Part shown: positions 18,767 to 27,977 of the stretch, piece after piece | Layout of the letters: each line of letters opens with the position of its first letter | How positions within the stretch are numbered: position 1 is the first letter of the stretch | Assembly (NCBI GenBank): GCA_024682375.1 | Contig: JAIKZI010000066.1 | Coordinates: forward strand, 1-64,000 | Length of the DNA: 64,000 nt | Direction of reading: 5' to 3' | Source of the DNA: Lachnospiraceae bacterium | Lineage (GTDB): Bacteria > Bacillota > Clostridia > Lachnospirales > Lachnospiraceae | Position numbers and translations under genes: made by a program | Notes under the pieces: generated by a model | What the model was told of the DNA's origin: nothing | The model's database searches: none | Seen by the model: the letters and a program-made list of their open reading frames with translations, nothing else

Positions 18767-19193
18767 TTGCTTCACCGCCTTCCAATCCTTCGCGGGCAAC
18801 AATCTTGCAAGCGCAAGGAAGTTTATGAGATGCCAAACGAAGAGCTTCTCTAGCTACATCTTCAGGTACTCCTGCGATTTCAAAAAGTACACGACCAGGC
18901 TTAACAACTGCTACCCAGTAATCTACAGGTCCTTTTCCTTTACCCATTCGAGTACCAGCTGGCTGGCTTGTAATAGGCTTATCTGGGAAAATACGGATCC
19001 AAACTTTACCGCCACGCTTAATGTGACGAGTCATAGCTACACGGGCTGCTTCGATCTGTGTTGACTTAATCCAACATGGATCAAGTGATACGATACCGAA
19101 ATCACCATTTGCAATAGTATTTCCTTTAGAAATCTTACCTGCAAGACTTCCGCGGAACTGCTTTCTATGCTTTACTCTTTTAGGCATTAACAT
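18756..19193 (-). CDS. rplP: Ribosomal protein L16
   Basis: 50S protein near the A site. It begins [15 protein letters not shown], in line with the usual MLxPKR start, so I keep the ATG at 19193. That start overlaps the rpsC end by 14 bases and indicates coupling. The signature [27 protein letters not shown] is intact. It has 145 residues. Confidence 0.98.
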   Translation of the reverse strand: MLMPKRVKHRKQFRGSLAGKISKGNTIANGDFGIVSLDPCWIKSTQIEAARVAMTRHIKRGGKVWIRIFPDKPITSQPAGTRMGKGKGPVDYWVAVVKPGRVLFEIAGVPEDVAREALRLASHKLPCACKIVAREGLEGGEANEN

Positions 19194-19851
19194 TGCGGTT
19201 TACTCCTTCCTTTTTATGTTTCTTTGGAAGAATCTCTCCCTTGTAGATCCAAACCTTAACGCCGACCTTACCGTATGTTGTATCTGCTTCTGCAAATCCA
19301 TAATCGATGTCAGCACGAAGTGTCTGAAGTGGGATAGTACCTTCGTTATATGCTTCTTTTCTAGCCATATCAGCACCGCCAAGACGACCAGAGCAAGATA
19401 CCTTGATACCCTGTACGAAGTTAGACTTCATTGATCTTGACATGCATGACTTCATAGCACGTCTGAAAGAAACACGATTTTCAAGCTGCTGAGCTACGTT
19501 CTCAGCTACAAGCTGTGCATCTTCATCAGGACGCTTAACTTCCTTGATGTCGATAACAAGCTTATTCTCAGTAAGTTTCTGAACTTCTGACTTAATCTTT
19601 TCGATTTCTGCACCGCCCTTACCGATAACGACACCAGGCTTTGCAGTATAAACGATAACCTTAACACGGTCTGAAGCACGCTCGATATCAATCTTTGAGA
19701 TTCCTGCGTTGTAAAGCTTCTTCTTAAGGAATTTACGGATTTTCTGATCTTCGATTAGGTAATCAGCGAATTCCTTCTCAGCATACCATCTTGAACCCCA
19801 GTCCTTGATAACGCCGACTCTTAAACCATGAGGATTAACTTTCTGTCCCAT
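19180..19851 (-). CDS. rpsC: Ribosomal protein S3
   Basis: 30S protein lining the mRNA entry channel. The KH domain contains [17 protein letters not shown], and the C-terminal domain contains [31 protein letters not shown]. It has 223 residues. It lies between rplV and rplP. Confidence 0.98.
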   Translation of the reverse strand: MGQKVNPHGLRVGVIKDWGSRWYAEKEFADYLIEDQKIRKFLKKKLYNAGISKIDIERASDRVKVIVYTAKPGVVIGKGGAEIEKIKSEVQKLTENKLVIDIKEVKRPDEDAQLVAENVAQQLENRVSFRRAMKSCMSRSMKSNFVQGIKVSCSGRLGGADMARKEAYNEGTIPLQTLRADIDYGFAEADTTYGKVGVKVWIYKGEILPKKHKKEGVNRNVNA

Positions 19852-19865
19852 TGTTTTCCTCCTTT

Positions 19866-20252
19866 TTACTTCTCATCAAGAACAACAGTGATATGGCTCA
19901 TTCTCTTTTCGATTCTATAAGCTCTACCCTGGGCTCTTGGACGGATTCTCTTCATAGTCGGTCCTTTATTTGCGTAGCACTCAGCTACATAAAGGTTTTC
20001 TCTCTTCATACCATTGTTTGTTTCAGCATTAGCTGCTGCTGACTCAAGAAGCTTTCTAACTACGCTAGAAGCATATCTTGGGTTGTATGTTACGATTGCA
20101 ATTGCAGATTCAAGATCCTTTCCTCTGATTGCATCAAGTACGAAGCAAGCTTTTGTAACAGACATTCTTGCGAAAGACAGTTTCGCAGAAGGTCTCTTAT
20201 CTTTCTGTTCGTTTCTCTCACGCTTAATCTGGGTTCTATGTCCCTTAGCCAT
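19866..20252 (-). CDS. rplV: Ribosomal protein L22
   Basis: 50S protein whose hairpin lines the exit tunnel. I start at [15 protein letters not shown] (ATG 20252), with GGAGG seven bases upstream; the track start is six residues longer. The C-terminal [20 protein letters not shown] is typical. It has 128 residues. Confidence 0.95.
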   Translation of the reverse strand: MAKGHRTQIKRERNEQKDKRPSAKLSFARMSVTKACFVLDAIRGKDLESAIAIVTYNPRYASSVVRKLLESAAANAETNNGMKRENLYVAECYANKGPTMKRIRPRAQGRAYRIEKRMSHITVVLDEK

Positions 20253-20278
20253 GATGAAACCTCCTTTCAACTAACGAC

Positions 20279-20563
20279 CTATCTTCCGGTCTTTCTTGCG
20301 TCATTGTTACCATGATGTCCACGATATGTTCTTGTAAGAACAAACTCGCCGAGTTTGTGTCCAACCATATCTTCTGTAACATAAACAGGAACATGCTTTC
20401 TTCCGTCATGAACGGCGATTGTAAGTCCTACCATATTAGGGAAGATAGTTGAACGACGTGACCATGTCTTGATTACGGTCTTATCGTTTGAAGCAACTGC
20501 GGCTTCAACTTTCTTAAGCAGGCTTGCGTCTGCGAAAGGTCCTTTTTTCAATGAACGGGCCAT
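20279..20563 (-). CDS. rpsS: Ribosomal protein S19
   Basis: 30S head protein. It begins [19 protein letters not shown] and has the signature [17 protein letters not shown]. It has 94 residues. It lies between rplB and rplV. Confidence 0.98.
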   Translation of the reverse strand: MARSLKKGPFADASLLKKVEAAVASNDKTVIKTWSRRSTIFPNMVGLTIAVHDGRKHVPVYVTEDMVGHKLGEFVLTRTYRGHHGNNDARKTGR

Positions 20564-20574
20564 AATTTACCTCC

Positions 20575-21417
20575 TTATTTGATTGCCTTACCGTCTCTTC
20601 TTCTGATGATAAGCTTATTGGACTGTTTCTTCTTCTTACGTGTCTTAAGTCCCATAGCTGGTTTACCCCAAGGAGTGCAAGGTCCTGGACGTCCAACTGG
20701 AGCCTTACCTTCACCACCACCGTGTGGATGGTCATTAGGGTTCATAACAGAACCACGTACTGTTGGGCGGATACCCATGTGACGTTTTCTTCCGGCTTTA
20801 CCAATCTTAACAAGGTTATGGTCTGCGTTACCAAGACTACCGATTGTAGCACGGCATGTAAGCTTAACTCTTCTCATTTCTCCTGAAGGAAGACGAAGTG
20901 TTGCATAACCATTCTCTTTAGCCATGAGCTGAGCTGAACCACCAGCTGAACGAACGAGCTGTCCGCCTCTACCTGGATAAAGCTCAATGTTGTGGATCTC
21001 AGTACCTACTGGGATGTTCTCAAGTGGAAGGCAGTTACCAATACGGATTTCTGCGTCAGCACCGTTCATAACTGTCATACCGTCTGTAAGACCAGCAGGA
21101 GCAAGGATGTATGCCTTTGAACCATCAGCATAGTGAAGAAGTGCGATGTTTGCTGTACGGTTAGGATCGTATTCGATACCAGCAACCTTAGCAGGAACTC
21201 CATCCTTATTTCTCTTGAAATCGATAATTCTATATTTAACTCTGTTTCCGCCTCCACGATGACGAACAGTAATCTTACCCTGGTTGTTACGTCCTGAGTT
21301 CTTCTTCTTTGTAACAACGAGTGACTTCTCTGGAGTCTTCTTTGTGATCTCTGAGAAATCAGATCCGCTCATGTTTCTTCTGGAAGGTGTATATGGGTTA
21401 TATGTCTTAATTCCCAT
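20575..21417 (-). CDS. rplB: Ribosomal protein L2
   Basis: 50S protein required for peptidyl-transferase assembly. It begins [16 protein letters not shown] and contains the signature [30 protein letters not shown] with the conserved histidine. It has 280 residues. Confidence 0.98.
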   Translation of the reverse strand: MGIKTYNPYTPSRRNMSGSDFSEITKKTPEKSLVVTKKKNSGRNNQGKITVRHRGGGNRVKYRIIDFKRNKDGVPAKVAGIEYDPNRTANIALLHYADGSKAYILAPAGLTDGMTVMNGADAEIRIGNCLPLENIPVGTEIHNIELYPGRGGQLVRSAGGSAQLMAKENGYATLRLPSGEMRRVKLTCRATIGSLGNADHNLVKIGKAGRKRHMGIRPTVRGSVMNPNDHPHGGGEGKAPVGRPGPCTPWGKPAMGLKTRKKKKQSNKLIIRRRDGKAIK

Positions 21418-21477
21418 TATTTTCTCCTTTCAAACCATTTGTTGTCGCACTTTGTTTTGTGCATAATTACTCAAGGA

Positions 21478-21777
21478 TTAAAGACTCTGGAAAAGGTCGA
21501 TATCCTTTGAGTCAGCTGTAAGCTTAACAATTGCTTTCTTACCAGCAGCTGTTCTACCTACAACCATTCCACGGCGCTTGTTCTTTCCAAGAACGTTCAT
21601 TGTGTTAACGGAAGCAACCTTTACACCGTCGAACATCTTCTCAACAGCTTCCTTGATCATTGTCTTGTTAGCTTCTGGATGAACAAGGAATGTATATTTC
21701 TTATCTGCCATCAAAGACATTGAGTTCTCTGTGATAACAGGACGTATAACGACGTCATAATACTGAACGTTTGCCAT
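21478..21777 (-). CDS. rplW: Ribosomal protein L23
   Basis: 50S protein at the tunnel exit that docks SRP and trigger factor. It has [29 protein letters not shown] and ends [19 protein letters not shown]. It has 99 residues. Its start overlaps the rplD stop by one base. Confidence 0.97.
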   Translation of the reverse strand: MANVQYYDVVIRPVITENSMSLMADKKYTFLVHPEANKTMIKEAVEKMFDGVKVASVNTMNVLGKNKRRGMVVGRTAAGKKAIVKLTADSKDIDLFQSL

Positions 21778-22400
21778 TATGCGTATACCTCCTCAATCTT
21801 CTGTACAGCAGACTTTGTTGTAACGATAGTGTTGTACTTAAGAATATCGTAAACACTAAGTGTGTCTGCCATTGTAGTTCTAACATCAGCGATGTTTCTT
21901 GCTGAAAGTACTACGTTCTTGTCTTCGTTGTTCTCAAGAACAAGAAGAGCCTTGTTTACATTAAGAGCGTCGAGAACTGCCTTCATTTCCTTTGTCTTAA
22001 TCTCTGAAAGTGAAAGATCATCGATAACGATGAATTTGTTCTCCTGAACTGTTGAAGTAAGAACTGACTTAAGAGCAAGTCTTCTTTCCTTCTTGTTCAT
22101 CTTGATGCTGTAATCTCTTGGAACTGGAGCGAATACAACACCGCCGCCTGTCCACTGTGGAGCACGGATAGAACCCTGTCTAGCATGACCTGTTCCCTTC
22201 TGTCTCCAAGGCTTACGTCCACCACCACGTACTTCTGAACGTGTCTTAGCTTTCTGTGTGCCCTGACGCTTGTTAGCAAGCTGAGTCTTTACAGCTTTAT
22301 GTACAAGGTTTTCATTAACTTCTACATTGAAAATAGCATCGCTAAGTTCAAGCTTGTCAACTTCTTTACCTTTCATATCAAATACTGATACTGTAGCCAT
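21777..22400 (-). CDS. rplD: Ribosomal protein L4
   Basis: 50S protein with an extended tunnel loop. It has [31 protein letters not shown] (about residues 58-88), the conserved loop. It has 207 residues. In Proteobacteria L4 represses its own operon; that role is not established in Clostridia. Confidence 0.97.
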   Translation of the reverse strand: MATVSVFDMKGKEVDKLELSDAIFNVEVNENLVHKAVKTQLANKRQGTQKAKTRSEVRGGGRKPWRQKGTGHARQGSIRAPQWTGGGVVFAPVPRDYSIKMNKKERRLALKSVLTSTVQENKFIVIDDLSLSEIKTKEMKAVLDALNVNKALLVLENNEDKNVVLSARNIADVRTTMADTLSVYDILKYNTIVTTKSAVQKIEEVYA

Positions 22401-22426
22401 ATTTACGTTTCCTCCTTTCCTGATTC

Positions 22427-23104
22427 TTAAGCCTTAACTGACTCTCTGATAGTAACGAGAGATTTCTTTGGTCCTGGAACTGATCCACGGATCAGGAGAA
22501 GGTTCTTATCAGCGTCAACTCTTACTACTTCAAGGTTCTGAACTGTTGTCTTTGCAGTTCCCATATGTCCAGGCATACCCTTGCCCTTGAATACCTTGCT
22601 AGGTGTAGAACAAGAACCGTTAGAACCTGCATGACGATGGTATTTAGAACCGTGAGCCATAGGTCCTCTGTGCTGGTTGAATCTCTTGATTGCAGATTCG
22701 AATCCATGTCCCTTAGAAGTAGCTGTTGCGTCAACCTTATCGCCTACAGCGAAGATATCTGCCTTGATCTCGTCAGCTACGTTGTACTCTGAAGCGTTCT
22801 CAAACTTGAATTCTCTTACGAACTTCTTTGAAGATACGCCAGCCTTTTCGAAGTGTCCCTTCTCTGGCTTATTTGTACCGTGACGATGAGCAACAGATTT
22901 CTTACCCTGTGCGTCTCTTTCAACTACTTTGTCTTTGTTGTCCAGGAATCCGACCTGAACTGCCTCATAACCGTCGTTCTCAAGTGTCTTAACCTGAGTA
23001 ACTACGTTAGGGCCTGCCTCAAGTACAGTAACTGGGATGAGTGTTCCATCCTCGTTGAAGACCTGAGTCATTCCAAGCTTCCTACATAGGATTGCTTTCT
23101 TCAT
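22427..23104 (-). CDS. rplC: Ribosomal protein L3
   Basis: 50S protein near the peptidyl-transferase centre. I start at [16 protein letters not shown] (ATG 23104), with GGAGG nine bases upstream; the track start adds five residues. The signature [18 protein letters not shown] and [18 protein letters not shown] are present. It has 225 residues. Confidence 0.96.
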   Translation of the reverse strand: MKKAILCRKLGMTQVFNEDGTLIPVTVLEAGPNVVTQVKTLENDGYEAVQVGFLDNKDKVVERDAQGKKSVAHRHGTNKPEKGHFEKAGVSSKKFVREFKFENASEYNVADEIKADIFAVGDKVDATATSKGHGFESAIKRFNQHRGPMAHGSKYHRHAGSNGSCSTPSKVFKGKGMPGHMGTAKTTVQNLEVVRVDADKNLLLIRGSVPGPKKSLVTIRESVKA

Positions 23105-23125
23105 TTGAATTTCCTCCAAAATCTA

Positions 23126-23178
23126 CAGCGGAGCACATGTGTGCTCATTCTAGCGCAGCGGAGCATATAAATGCTCAT
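23126..23178 (-). promoter_or_regulatory. Two tandem hairpins in the rpsJ-rplC spacer
   Basis: On the plus strand, CAGCGGAGCACATGTGTGCTCAT (23126-23148) and CAGCGGAGCATATAAATGCTCAT (23156-23178) are direct repeats of 23 bases, each a hairpin. The stem differs by a compensatory change (GAGCAC/GTGCTC against GAGCAT/ATGCTC). This supports a selected RNA structure in the mRNA leader of rplC. Confidence 0.55.
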
Positions 23179-23202
23179 GCTTTAATAAGTTTCGTGAAAG
23201 AT

Positions 23203-23520
23203 TTATTTCTCTTTCATCTTGATGTCGATGTAGACACCAGCTGGCATTTCGAGTCTTGACAATGACTCAACAGTTTTCTGTGTTGGTGTCATAATGTCGA
23301 TAAGTCTCTTGTGAGTTCTTCTCTCGAACTGCTCTCTTGAATCCTTATACTTATGAACAGCTCTAAGAATTGTTACAACTTCCTTCTTTGTTGGAAGTGG
23401 AACTGGTCCGCTTACTACAGCGCCGTTCTTCTTAACTGTTTCGATGATCTTTGCAGCAGATGCATCTACTAACTCATGATCATAAGCTTTAAGTGTGATT
23501 CGCATTACCTGAGTTGCCAT
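23203..23520 (-). CDS. rpsJ: Ribosomal protein S10
   Basis: The first gene of the S10 operon; a 30S protein that also acts as the NusE antitermination factor. It has [22 protein letters not shown] and the signature [35 protein letters not shown]. It has 105 residues. RBS AGGAGGCGG. It is preceded by a structured leader and promoter. Confidence 0.98.
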   Translation of the reverse strand: MATQVMRITLKAYDHELVDASAAKIIETVKKNGAVVSGPVPLPTKKEVVTILRAVHKYKDSREQFERRTHKRLIDIMTPTQKTVESLSRLEMPAGVYIDIKMKEK

Positions 23521-23735
23521 AAAAAAAGCCGCCTCCTTTTCGTACTATTCGTACGACAAGTGGTGACTGTACACTTTCCCGTGTGTGTCCTACACAACAC
23601 GTTTGTTTCTACAACATGGTAGACATTATTTGTACAGTGACTTGTCGCCAGTTTCTCGACTTGACATTCGCTCCACGGAGATACCTACCGAAGTAGCAAC
23701 TTCACGCTTCATCGCTATCAATGTCACAGCACAAA
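23521..23735 (-). promoter_or_regulatory. Structured leader of the S10 operon
   Basis: The leader folds around a long-range helix: CGACAAGT (23554-23561) with ACTTGTCG (23640-23647), and ACTGTAC (23566-23572) with GTACAGT (23632-23638). The inside holds two smaller hairpins, CGTGTTG-type around 23580-23600 and CTACAACATGGTAG. A competing hairpin, TCGTAC...GTACGA (23540-23556), next to the RBS shares three bases with the outer helix. This suggests two exclusive folds controlling rpsJ translation or readthrough. It may correspond to a known Firmicutes S10 leader; an Rfam search would tell. Confidence 0.6.
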
Positions 23736-23737
23736 TA

Positions 23738-23766
23738 AATATACAACCATTTTCGTTTCTACGCAA
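23738..23766 (-). promoter_or_regulatory. Promoter of the S10-spc-alpha operon
   Basis: On the minus strand, TTGCGT, 17 bases, TATATT. It lies 218 bases upstream of rpsJ and just ahead of the structured leader. Confidence 0.6.
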
Positions 23767-23793
23767 GTAATTTAAAATATTTTTTGTATTTTT

Positions 23794-24681
23794 TTAAATA
23801 CAATATCTGCAAGACGCTCCTTCAGGCAAAACCAAGCCTGATTTTGTAACAGGAAGTCCAATCTCAGCACTATCACATTTTCCCTTGTGATTTTTAAGAA
23901 CAGTTTCTACCATATAAGACATAACTGCAGGCTGTAGTCCAGTTGTATATGAGTTCACCAGGAAAAAAAGTGGCTCATCAGCAAGGATTGCCTCAGTCTT
24001 CTGAATCAGGTCGTATACAGAATCTTCAATTTTCCAAATCTCGCCCTTAGGTCCTCTTCCATATGAAGGCGGATCCATAATAATCGCATCATACTTGTGT
24101 CCACGGCGAGCTTCTCTTTCTACAAATTTTAAGCAATCATCCACAAGCCATCTGATTGGAGCATCTTTAAGTCCGGAACACTCAGCATTTTCTTTTGCCC
24201 AGTTCACCATTCCTTTAGACGCATCCACATGAGTTACCTTCGCGCCAGCTGCGGCTGCAGCAAGAGTGGCGCCACCAGTGTAGGCAAAAAGATTAAGTAC
24301 ATTGATTTCTCTTTCAGGATTTTCTTTCTTGGCATTTTCAATTTTCTCAGAAAACCAGTCCCAGTTAGTTGCCTGTTCTGGAAAGAGTCCTGTATGTTTA
24401 AACTTAAAAGGCTTCAATCTAAATGTTAGCTTTTTAGATGATGGAAGTTCATATGAAATTTCCCACTCATTTGGCAAATCGAAGAATTCCCAATCACCGC
24501 CGCCTTTAGCACTTCTATGATAAGTGGCATTAGTATGTTTCCACTCGTATCCTTTTTTCCCGGTGTTCCAAATAACCTGAGGATCTGGTCGACGTAAAAT
24601 ATAGTCGCCCCATCTCTCAACCTTTTCACCAGTAGCAGTATCAATTACTTCGTAATCTTTCCATCTATCAGCTATCCACAT
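23794..24681 (-). CDS. Class I SAM-dependent RNA methyltransferase-like protein
   Basis: A Rossmann-fold methyltransferase related to RlmI/RlmK-type rRNA enzymes. The SAM motif is NVLNLFAYTGGATLAAAAAGA (about residue 128), followed by acidic VTHVDASKGMVNWAKEN. The catalytic-type motif is IIMDPPSYGRGPKGEIW. No N-terminal PUA domain is seen, unlike the homologue at 55-56 kb. It has 295 residues. The target base is not predictable. It is separated from the upstream gph gene by a terminator and appears to be transcribed alone. Confidence 0.75.
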   Translation of the reverse strand: MWIADRWKDYEVIDTATGEKVERWGDYILRRPDPQVIWNTGKKGYEWKHTNATYHRSAKGGGDWEFFDLPNEWEISYELPSSKKLTFRLKPFKFKHTGLFPEQATNWDWFSEKIENAKKENPEREINVLNLFAYTGGATLAAAAAGAKVTHVDASKGMVNWAKENAECSGLKDAPIRWLVDDCLKFVEREARRGHKYDAIIMDPPSYGRGPKGEIWKIEDSVYDLIQKTEAILADEPLFFLVNSYTTGLQPAVMSYMVETVLKNHKGKCDSAEIGLPVTKSGLVLPEGASCRYCI

Positions 24682-24744
24682 AAATTTCTATTCCTTCTAT
24701 ATAAATATACTTTTGATTTCTTCTATATAATACGCAAGAAAAAA

Positions 24745-24769
24745 GATGCTACTCAAGATGAGTAACATC
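24745..24769 (-). terminator. Terminator after the ptsP-gph unit
   Basis: On the minus strand, GATGTTACTC-ATCTT-GAGTAGCATC, then TTTTTTCTTG. It lies 18 bases after the phosphatase stop. Confidence 0.75.
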
Positions 24770-24786
24770 TTTAATATAATACAAGT

Positions 24787-25434
24787 TTAAAAAAATTTTT
24801 CAAGTTCTGATGTATTATCTACCAAAGCTATATGCTGTTTTTGTTCCAAAAGCTCTCTGCTCCTAAATCCCCATGTAACAAGGATACAATCAAGTCCAGC
24901 ATTTTTTGCAGTTTCAGCATCTACATCGGAATCACCGATATAAACGGTTTCACTTGACTTTGCTCCAATCGAATCCATTGCCTGATAAACCGCATCCGGA
25001 GCGGGCTTTACATTCATACCCGGTTTAACCCCGAAAGCATCGTCGATCAAATCTCCAAAATATGATTCCTTCATCTCACGAACTGCAGCATCATATTTAT
25101 TTGAAACGATTGCAGATTTAACCCCTGAACTTCTAATTTTCTGAAGCAAATCTTCTATTCCATCATATGGAGCAGTCTGGTCTTTGCAGTGTTCCATATA
25201 ATACTTTTTAAACAAATCGAACTTCTCCTCAAAAAGAGGATCATTCTCACCGTCAGGAAGAGCACGACTCATAAGCTTTCTATTTCCGTTTCCGACCATC
25301 TTTCTGATTTCTTCTACGGAAAAAATTTTATGTCCATACTTTTCGCAAACGAAGTTGACGGCGCTTCTCAAATCCAAAAGAGAATTGAGAAGTGTGCCAT
25401 CCATATCAAAAATCGCATACTTATACGTTTGCAT
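24787..25434 (-). CDS. HAD-family hydrolase, phosphoglycolate phosphatase-like
   Basis: A haloacid dehalogenase-superfamily phosphatase. I start at MQTYKYAIFDMDGTLLNS (ATG 25434), because motif I (DMDGT) normally lies near residue 10; the track start adds 18 residues. Motif II is AIVSNKYD and motif IV is YIGDSDVDAETAKNAG. A helical cap lies between motifs I and II (subclass IA), as in Gph and PpaX. It has 215 residues. It overlaps the ptsP end by 14 bases, so the two are translationally coupled. The substrate could be phosphoglycolate, pyrophosphate or a sugar phosphate. Confidence 0.8.
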   Translation of the reverse strand: MQTYKYAIFDMDGTLLNSLLDLRSAVNFVCEKYGHKIFSVEEIRKMVGNGNRKLMSRALPDGENDPLFEEKFDLFKKYYMEHCKDQTAPYDGIEDLLQKIRSSGVKSAIVSNKYDAAVREMKESYFGDLIDDAFGVKPGMNVKPAPDAVYQAMDSIGAKSSETVYIGDSDVDAETAKNAGLDCILVTWGFRSRELLEQKQHIALVDNTSELEKFF

Positions 25435-27034
25435 TTCTAATAGCCTCTCTAACATGGAGGATTCTAGAAGGTGTAACTGAAAGCTCATCTACTCCCATTT
25501 CGATAAACTTCTCTGTAAGTGAAGTATCTGCACCGAGCTCACCACAGATTCCAACCCATGCTCCGCCTTTATGTCCGTTCTTAATTGTCATCTCAATAGC
25601 GCGAAGTACAGCTGGATGATGTGTATCAATCATGCTTTCAAGTGCAGCATTCTGTCTATCAGCTGCCAAAGTGTACTGAGTCAAATCATTAGTTCCGATT
25701 GAGAAGAAGTCAACTTCCTTAGCAAGTTCTTCACTCATAAGAACTGCAGCTGGAGTCTCAACCATGATACCCTGTTCTACATCACCGTAAGGTACACCCT
25801 GTTCATCGAGTTCAGCTTTTACCTCTGCTACGATTTCTTTAATCTTCTTAACTTCATCAACAGAAATGATCATAGGATACATAACGCTGATCTTTCCGAA
25901 TGAGCTTGCTCTAAAGATAGCACGAAGCTGTGTTTTGAAAACATCTACTCTATCAAGACAGATTCTAATAGCTCTGTAACCAAGAGCTGGGTTCTCTTCC
26001 TTAGCAAGGTTAAAGTAATCAACCTGCTTATCAGCACCGATGTCAAGAGTTCTAATGATAACCTTCTTACCAGCCATCATTTCAGCAACAGTCTTATAAG
26101 CATTGAACTGTTCTTCCTCTGTTGGATATGTGTCAGATTCAAGGTATAAGAATTCAGATCTGAATAGACCAATTCCACCAGCATCATTCTGAAGAACTGA
26201 TGCGACATCCTTTACACCACCGATGTTTGCATAAAGGTTAATCTTAGTACCCTTCTTAGTAACATTTTCCTTACCACGAAGCTCCTGAAGAAGACGCTCT
26301 TTTTCTTCATCTTTCTTCTTAAGTTCTTCATATTTCTTTATCTCTTCCTCAGTTGGTTCGATAATAAGTTTTCCTTCGTAACCATCTACGATACCAAACT
26401 TTCCATCACAGTCTTCTGGGAAATCAACACCAATAAGTGCTGGAATATTCATAGTACGAGCAAGAATAGCTGTATGTGAATTTGTAGATCCACCATGTGT
26501 TACAAATGAAAGAACCTGAGACTTATCAAGCTGAACTGTCTCTGAAGGAGCCAAATCATCAGCAAGAAGAATTGAAGGTTCATCACCTGTCATCTTAGCT
26601 TCTTCTACACCCTGAAGCACACTAACTACACGGTTAGAAATATCCTTGATATCTGCAGATCTAGCCTGCATATATTCATCGTCCATAGCTGCAAACATCT
26701 GTGAGAAATTATCTCCAGTAGTAGCAACAGCATACTCAGCATTCACTTTCTGAGATACGATTATATTTTTGATTGATTCATTGAAATCTAAATCTTCAAG
26801 AAGCATCTGGTGAACATCAAAAATAGCAGCATTAGCTTCTCCAACTTCCTTCATAGCCTTATCATAAAGACCTTTTAACTGAGAAAGTGCAGTAGCCTTT
26901 GCATCTTCATAACGTTTTACTTCTGAATCTGTATCTTCTACATGCTCACGCTTTACCATATTTTCATTCTTGTGATAAATGTGAAGTTTTCCTATAGCAA
27001 CGCCTGTTTTTGCGCTTTTCCCTTTATAATCCAT
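25421..27034 (-). CDS. ptsP: PTS enzyme I (phosphoenolpyruvate-protein phosphotransferase)
   Basis: Transfers phosphate from PEP to HPr, starting sugar uptake by the PTS. I start at MDYKGKSAKTGVAIGKL (ATG 27034), after AAAGGAGTAGAA. The phospho-histidine is in GGSTNSHTAILARTMNIPALIG (about residue 187). The PEP-binding barrel has GIGLFRSEFLYLE and the signature FFSIGTNDLTQYTLAADRQN, followed by the catalytic GICGELGAD. It has 537 residues, close to the usual 570. No ptsH is adjacent. A promoter with an extended -10 lies upstream. ptsI is an equally valid name. Confidence 0.93.
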   Translation of the reverse strand: MDYKGKSAKTGVAIGKLHIYHKNENMVKREHVEDTDSEVKRYEDAKATALSQLKGLYDKAMKEVGEANAAIFDVHQMLLEDLDFNESIKNIIVSQKVNAEYAVATTGDNFSQMFAAMDDEYMQARSADIKDISNRVVSVLQGVEEAKMTGDEPSILLADDLAPSETVQLDKSQVLSFVTHGGSTNSHTAILARTMNIPALIGVDFPEDCDGKFGIVDGYEGKLIIEPTEEEIKKYEELKKKDEEKERLLQELRGKENVTKKGTKINLYANIGGVKDVASVLQNDAGGIGLFRSEFLYLESDTYPTEEEQFNAYKTVAEMMAGKKVIIRTLDIGADKQVDYFNLAKEENPALGYRAIRICLDRVDVFKTQLRAIFRASSFGKISVMYPMIISVDEVKKIKEIVAEVKAELDEQGVPYGDVEQGIMVETPAAVLMSEELAKEVDFFSIGTNDLTQYTLAADRQNAALESMIDTHHPAVLRAIEMTIKNGHKGGAWVGICGELGADTSLTEKFIEMGVDELSVTPSRILHVREAIRNANV

Positions 27035-27064
27035 TTCTACTCCTTTACTATCCAAAAATCCTTA

Positions 27065-27073
27065 TGTATTATA
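27065..27073 (-). promoter_or_regulatory. Extended -10 promoter of ptsP
   Basis: The -10 box TATAAT occupies 27068-27073 on the minus strand and belongs to the string TGCTATAAT, about 34 bases before the ptsP ATG. The region is divergent from the truA promoter. Confidence 0.5.
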
Positions 27074-27181
27074 GCACCTCAGTGCAAAATATAATATGGT
27101 TAATATATACATTATTGAACTCATATGAGCCCGATTTGTACATAATTTAACAAAAGTTCAAGAAATATACAAGTCTTTTTA

Positions 27182-27190
27182 TGCTATAAT
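27182..27190 (+). promoter_or_regulatory. Extended -10 promoter of truA
   Basis: TGCTATAAT, a TGn-extended perfect -10 box, lies 26 bases before the truA ATG. The same nine bases occur in the divergent ptsP promoter. Confidence 0.55.
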
Positions 27191-27215
27191 AGCAAGAAAA
27201 ATCAACGAGGTACCT

Positions 27216-27962
27216 ATGGAACAAAATTATAAGTTAACAATTCAATATGACGGAACCCGTTACTTCGGATGGGAACACCAGCCCGATAAAGAAACAATTC
27301 AAGGAAAACTAGAGGAGGCAATTTCTAAATCTCTAAATATTCCTATTGATTCTTTTAAAATAATCGGTGCCGGAAGAACCGATGCCGGAGTGCATGCCCG
27401 AGAGATGACTGCAAACGTTGTCCTAAATTCGGGACTCCAAGAAAACATACTTCGCGACAAACTAAATTCCGCTCTTCCATCCGATATAGCAGTTCTTTCT
27501 GTAAAAGTGGCATCTGAAAGATTCCACGCCAGATACAATGCTGTCGGAAAGACTTATGATTATACTATAAGTGACGGTCCGATAAAACCCATTTTTAATA
27601 GAAAGTACGTAACCATTCTAGATAAACAGCTTGATACGGATGCTATGAAAATCGCTGCCAACTATATGACAGGAAAACACGATTACAAAGCATTTTGTGG
27701 TAACTCACATTTCAAAAAATCCAGTGTAAGAATTGTGGATAAGATTACTATTTCAAGGAAAAACGGTTTATTAACCCTTTCCTTCCACGGAACCGGATTC
27801 TTACAAAACATGGTTCGTATCATGGTCGGAACTCTAATCGAAGTCGGTTATCACAGAATCGACGCCGAAAGCATTCCAGAGATTATCGAATCATTAGATA
27901 GAAAAAAGGCAGGCCCAACTGCTCCAGCAAAAGGGCTCTGCCTTAGAAAGGTCGATTACTAA
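27216..27962 (+). CDS. truA: tRNA pseudouridine synthase A
   Basis: Converts uridines 38-40 of the tRNA anticodon stem to pseudouridine. The catalytic aspartate is in GAGRTDAGVHA (about residue 54). Other conserved pieces are LTIQYDGTRYFGWEHQP at the N-terminus and GFLQNMVRIMVGTLIEVG near the C-terminus. It has 248 residues. It is a single gene, bounded by an extended -10 promoter and a terminator that overlaps its stop codon. Confidence 0.96.
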   Translation: MEQNYKLTIQYDGTRYFGWEHQPDKETIQGKLEEAISKSLNIPIDSFKIIGAGRTDAGVHAREMTANVVLNSGLQENILRDKLNSALPSDIAVLSVKVASERFHARYNAVGKTYDYTISDGPIKPIFNRKYVTILDKQLDTDAMKIAANYMTGKHDYKAFCGNSHFKKSSVRIVDKITISRKNGLLTLSFHGTGFLQNMVRIMVGTLIEVGYHRIDAESIPEIIESLDRKKAGPTAPAKGLCLRKVDY

Positions 27963-27976
27963 ATCGACCTTTTTTC
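27947..27976 (+). terminator. Bidirectional terminator between truA and the flavodiiron gene
   Basis: AAGGTCGAT-TACTAA-ATCGACCTTTTTT. The truA stop codon lies in the loop. On the minus strand the stem is followed by only a short T run, but it could also terminate the opposing gene. Confidence 0.75.
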
Positions 27977-27977
27977 T

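Noticed and set aside
27065-27190. Shared regulatory repeat TGCTATAAT in the ptsP and truA promoters
   Set aside because: Both are simply extended -10 boxes; nine matching bases are expected for that promoter class and no additional symmetry is seen.
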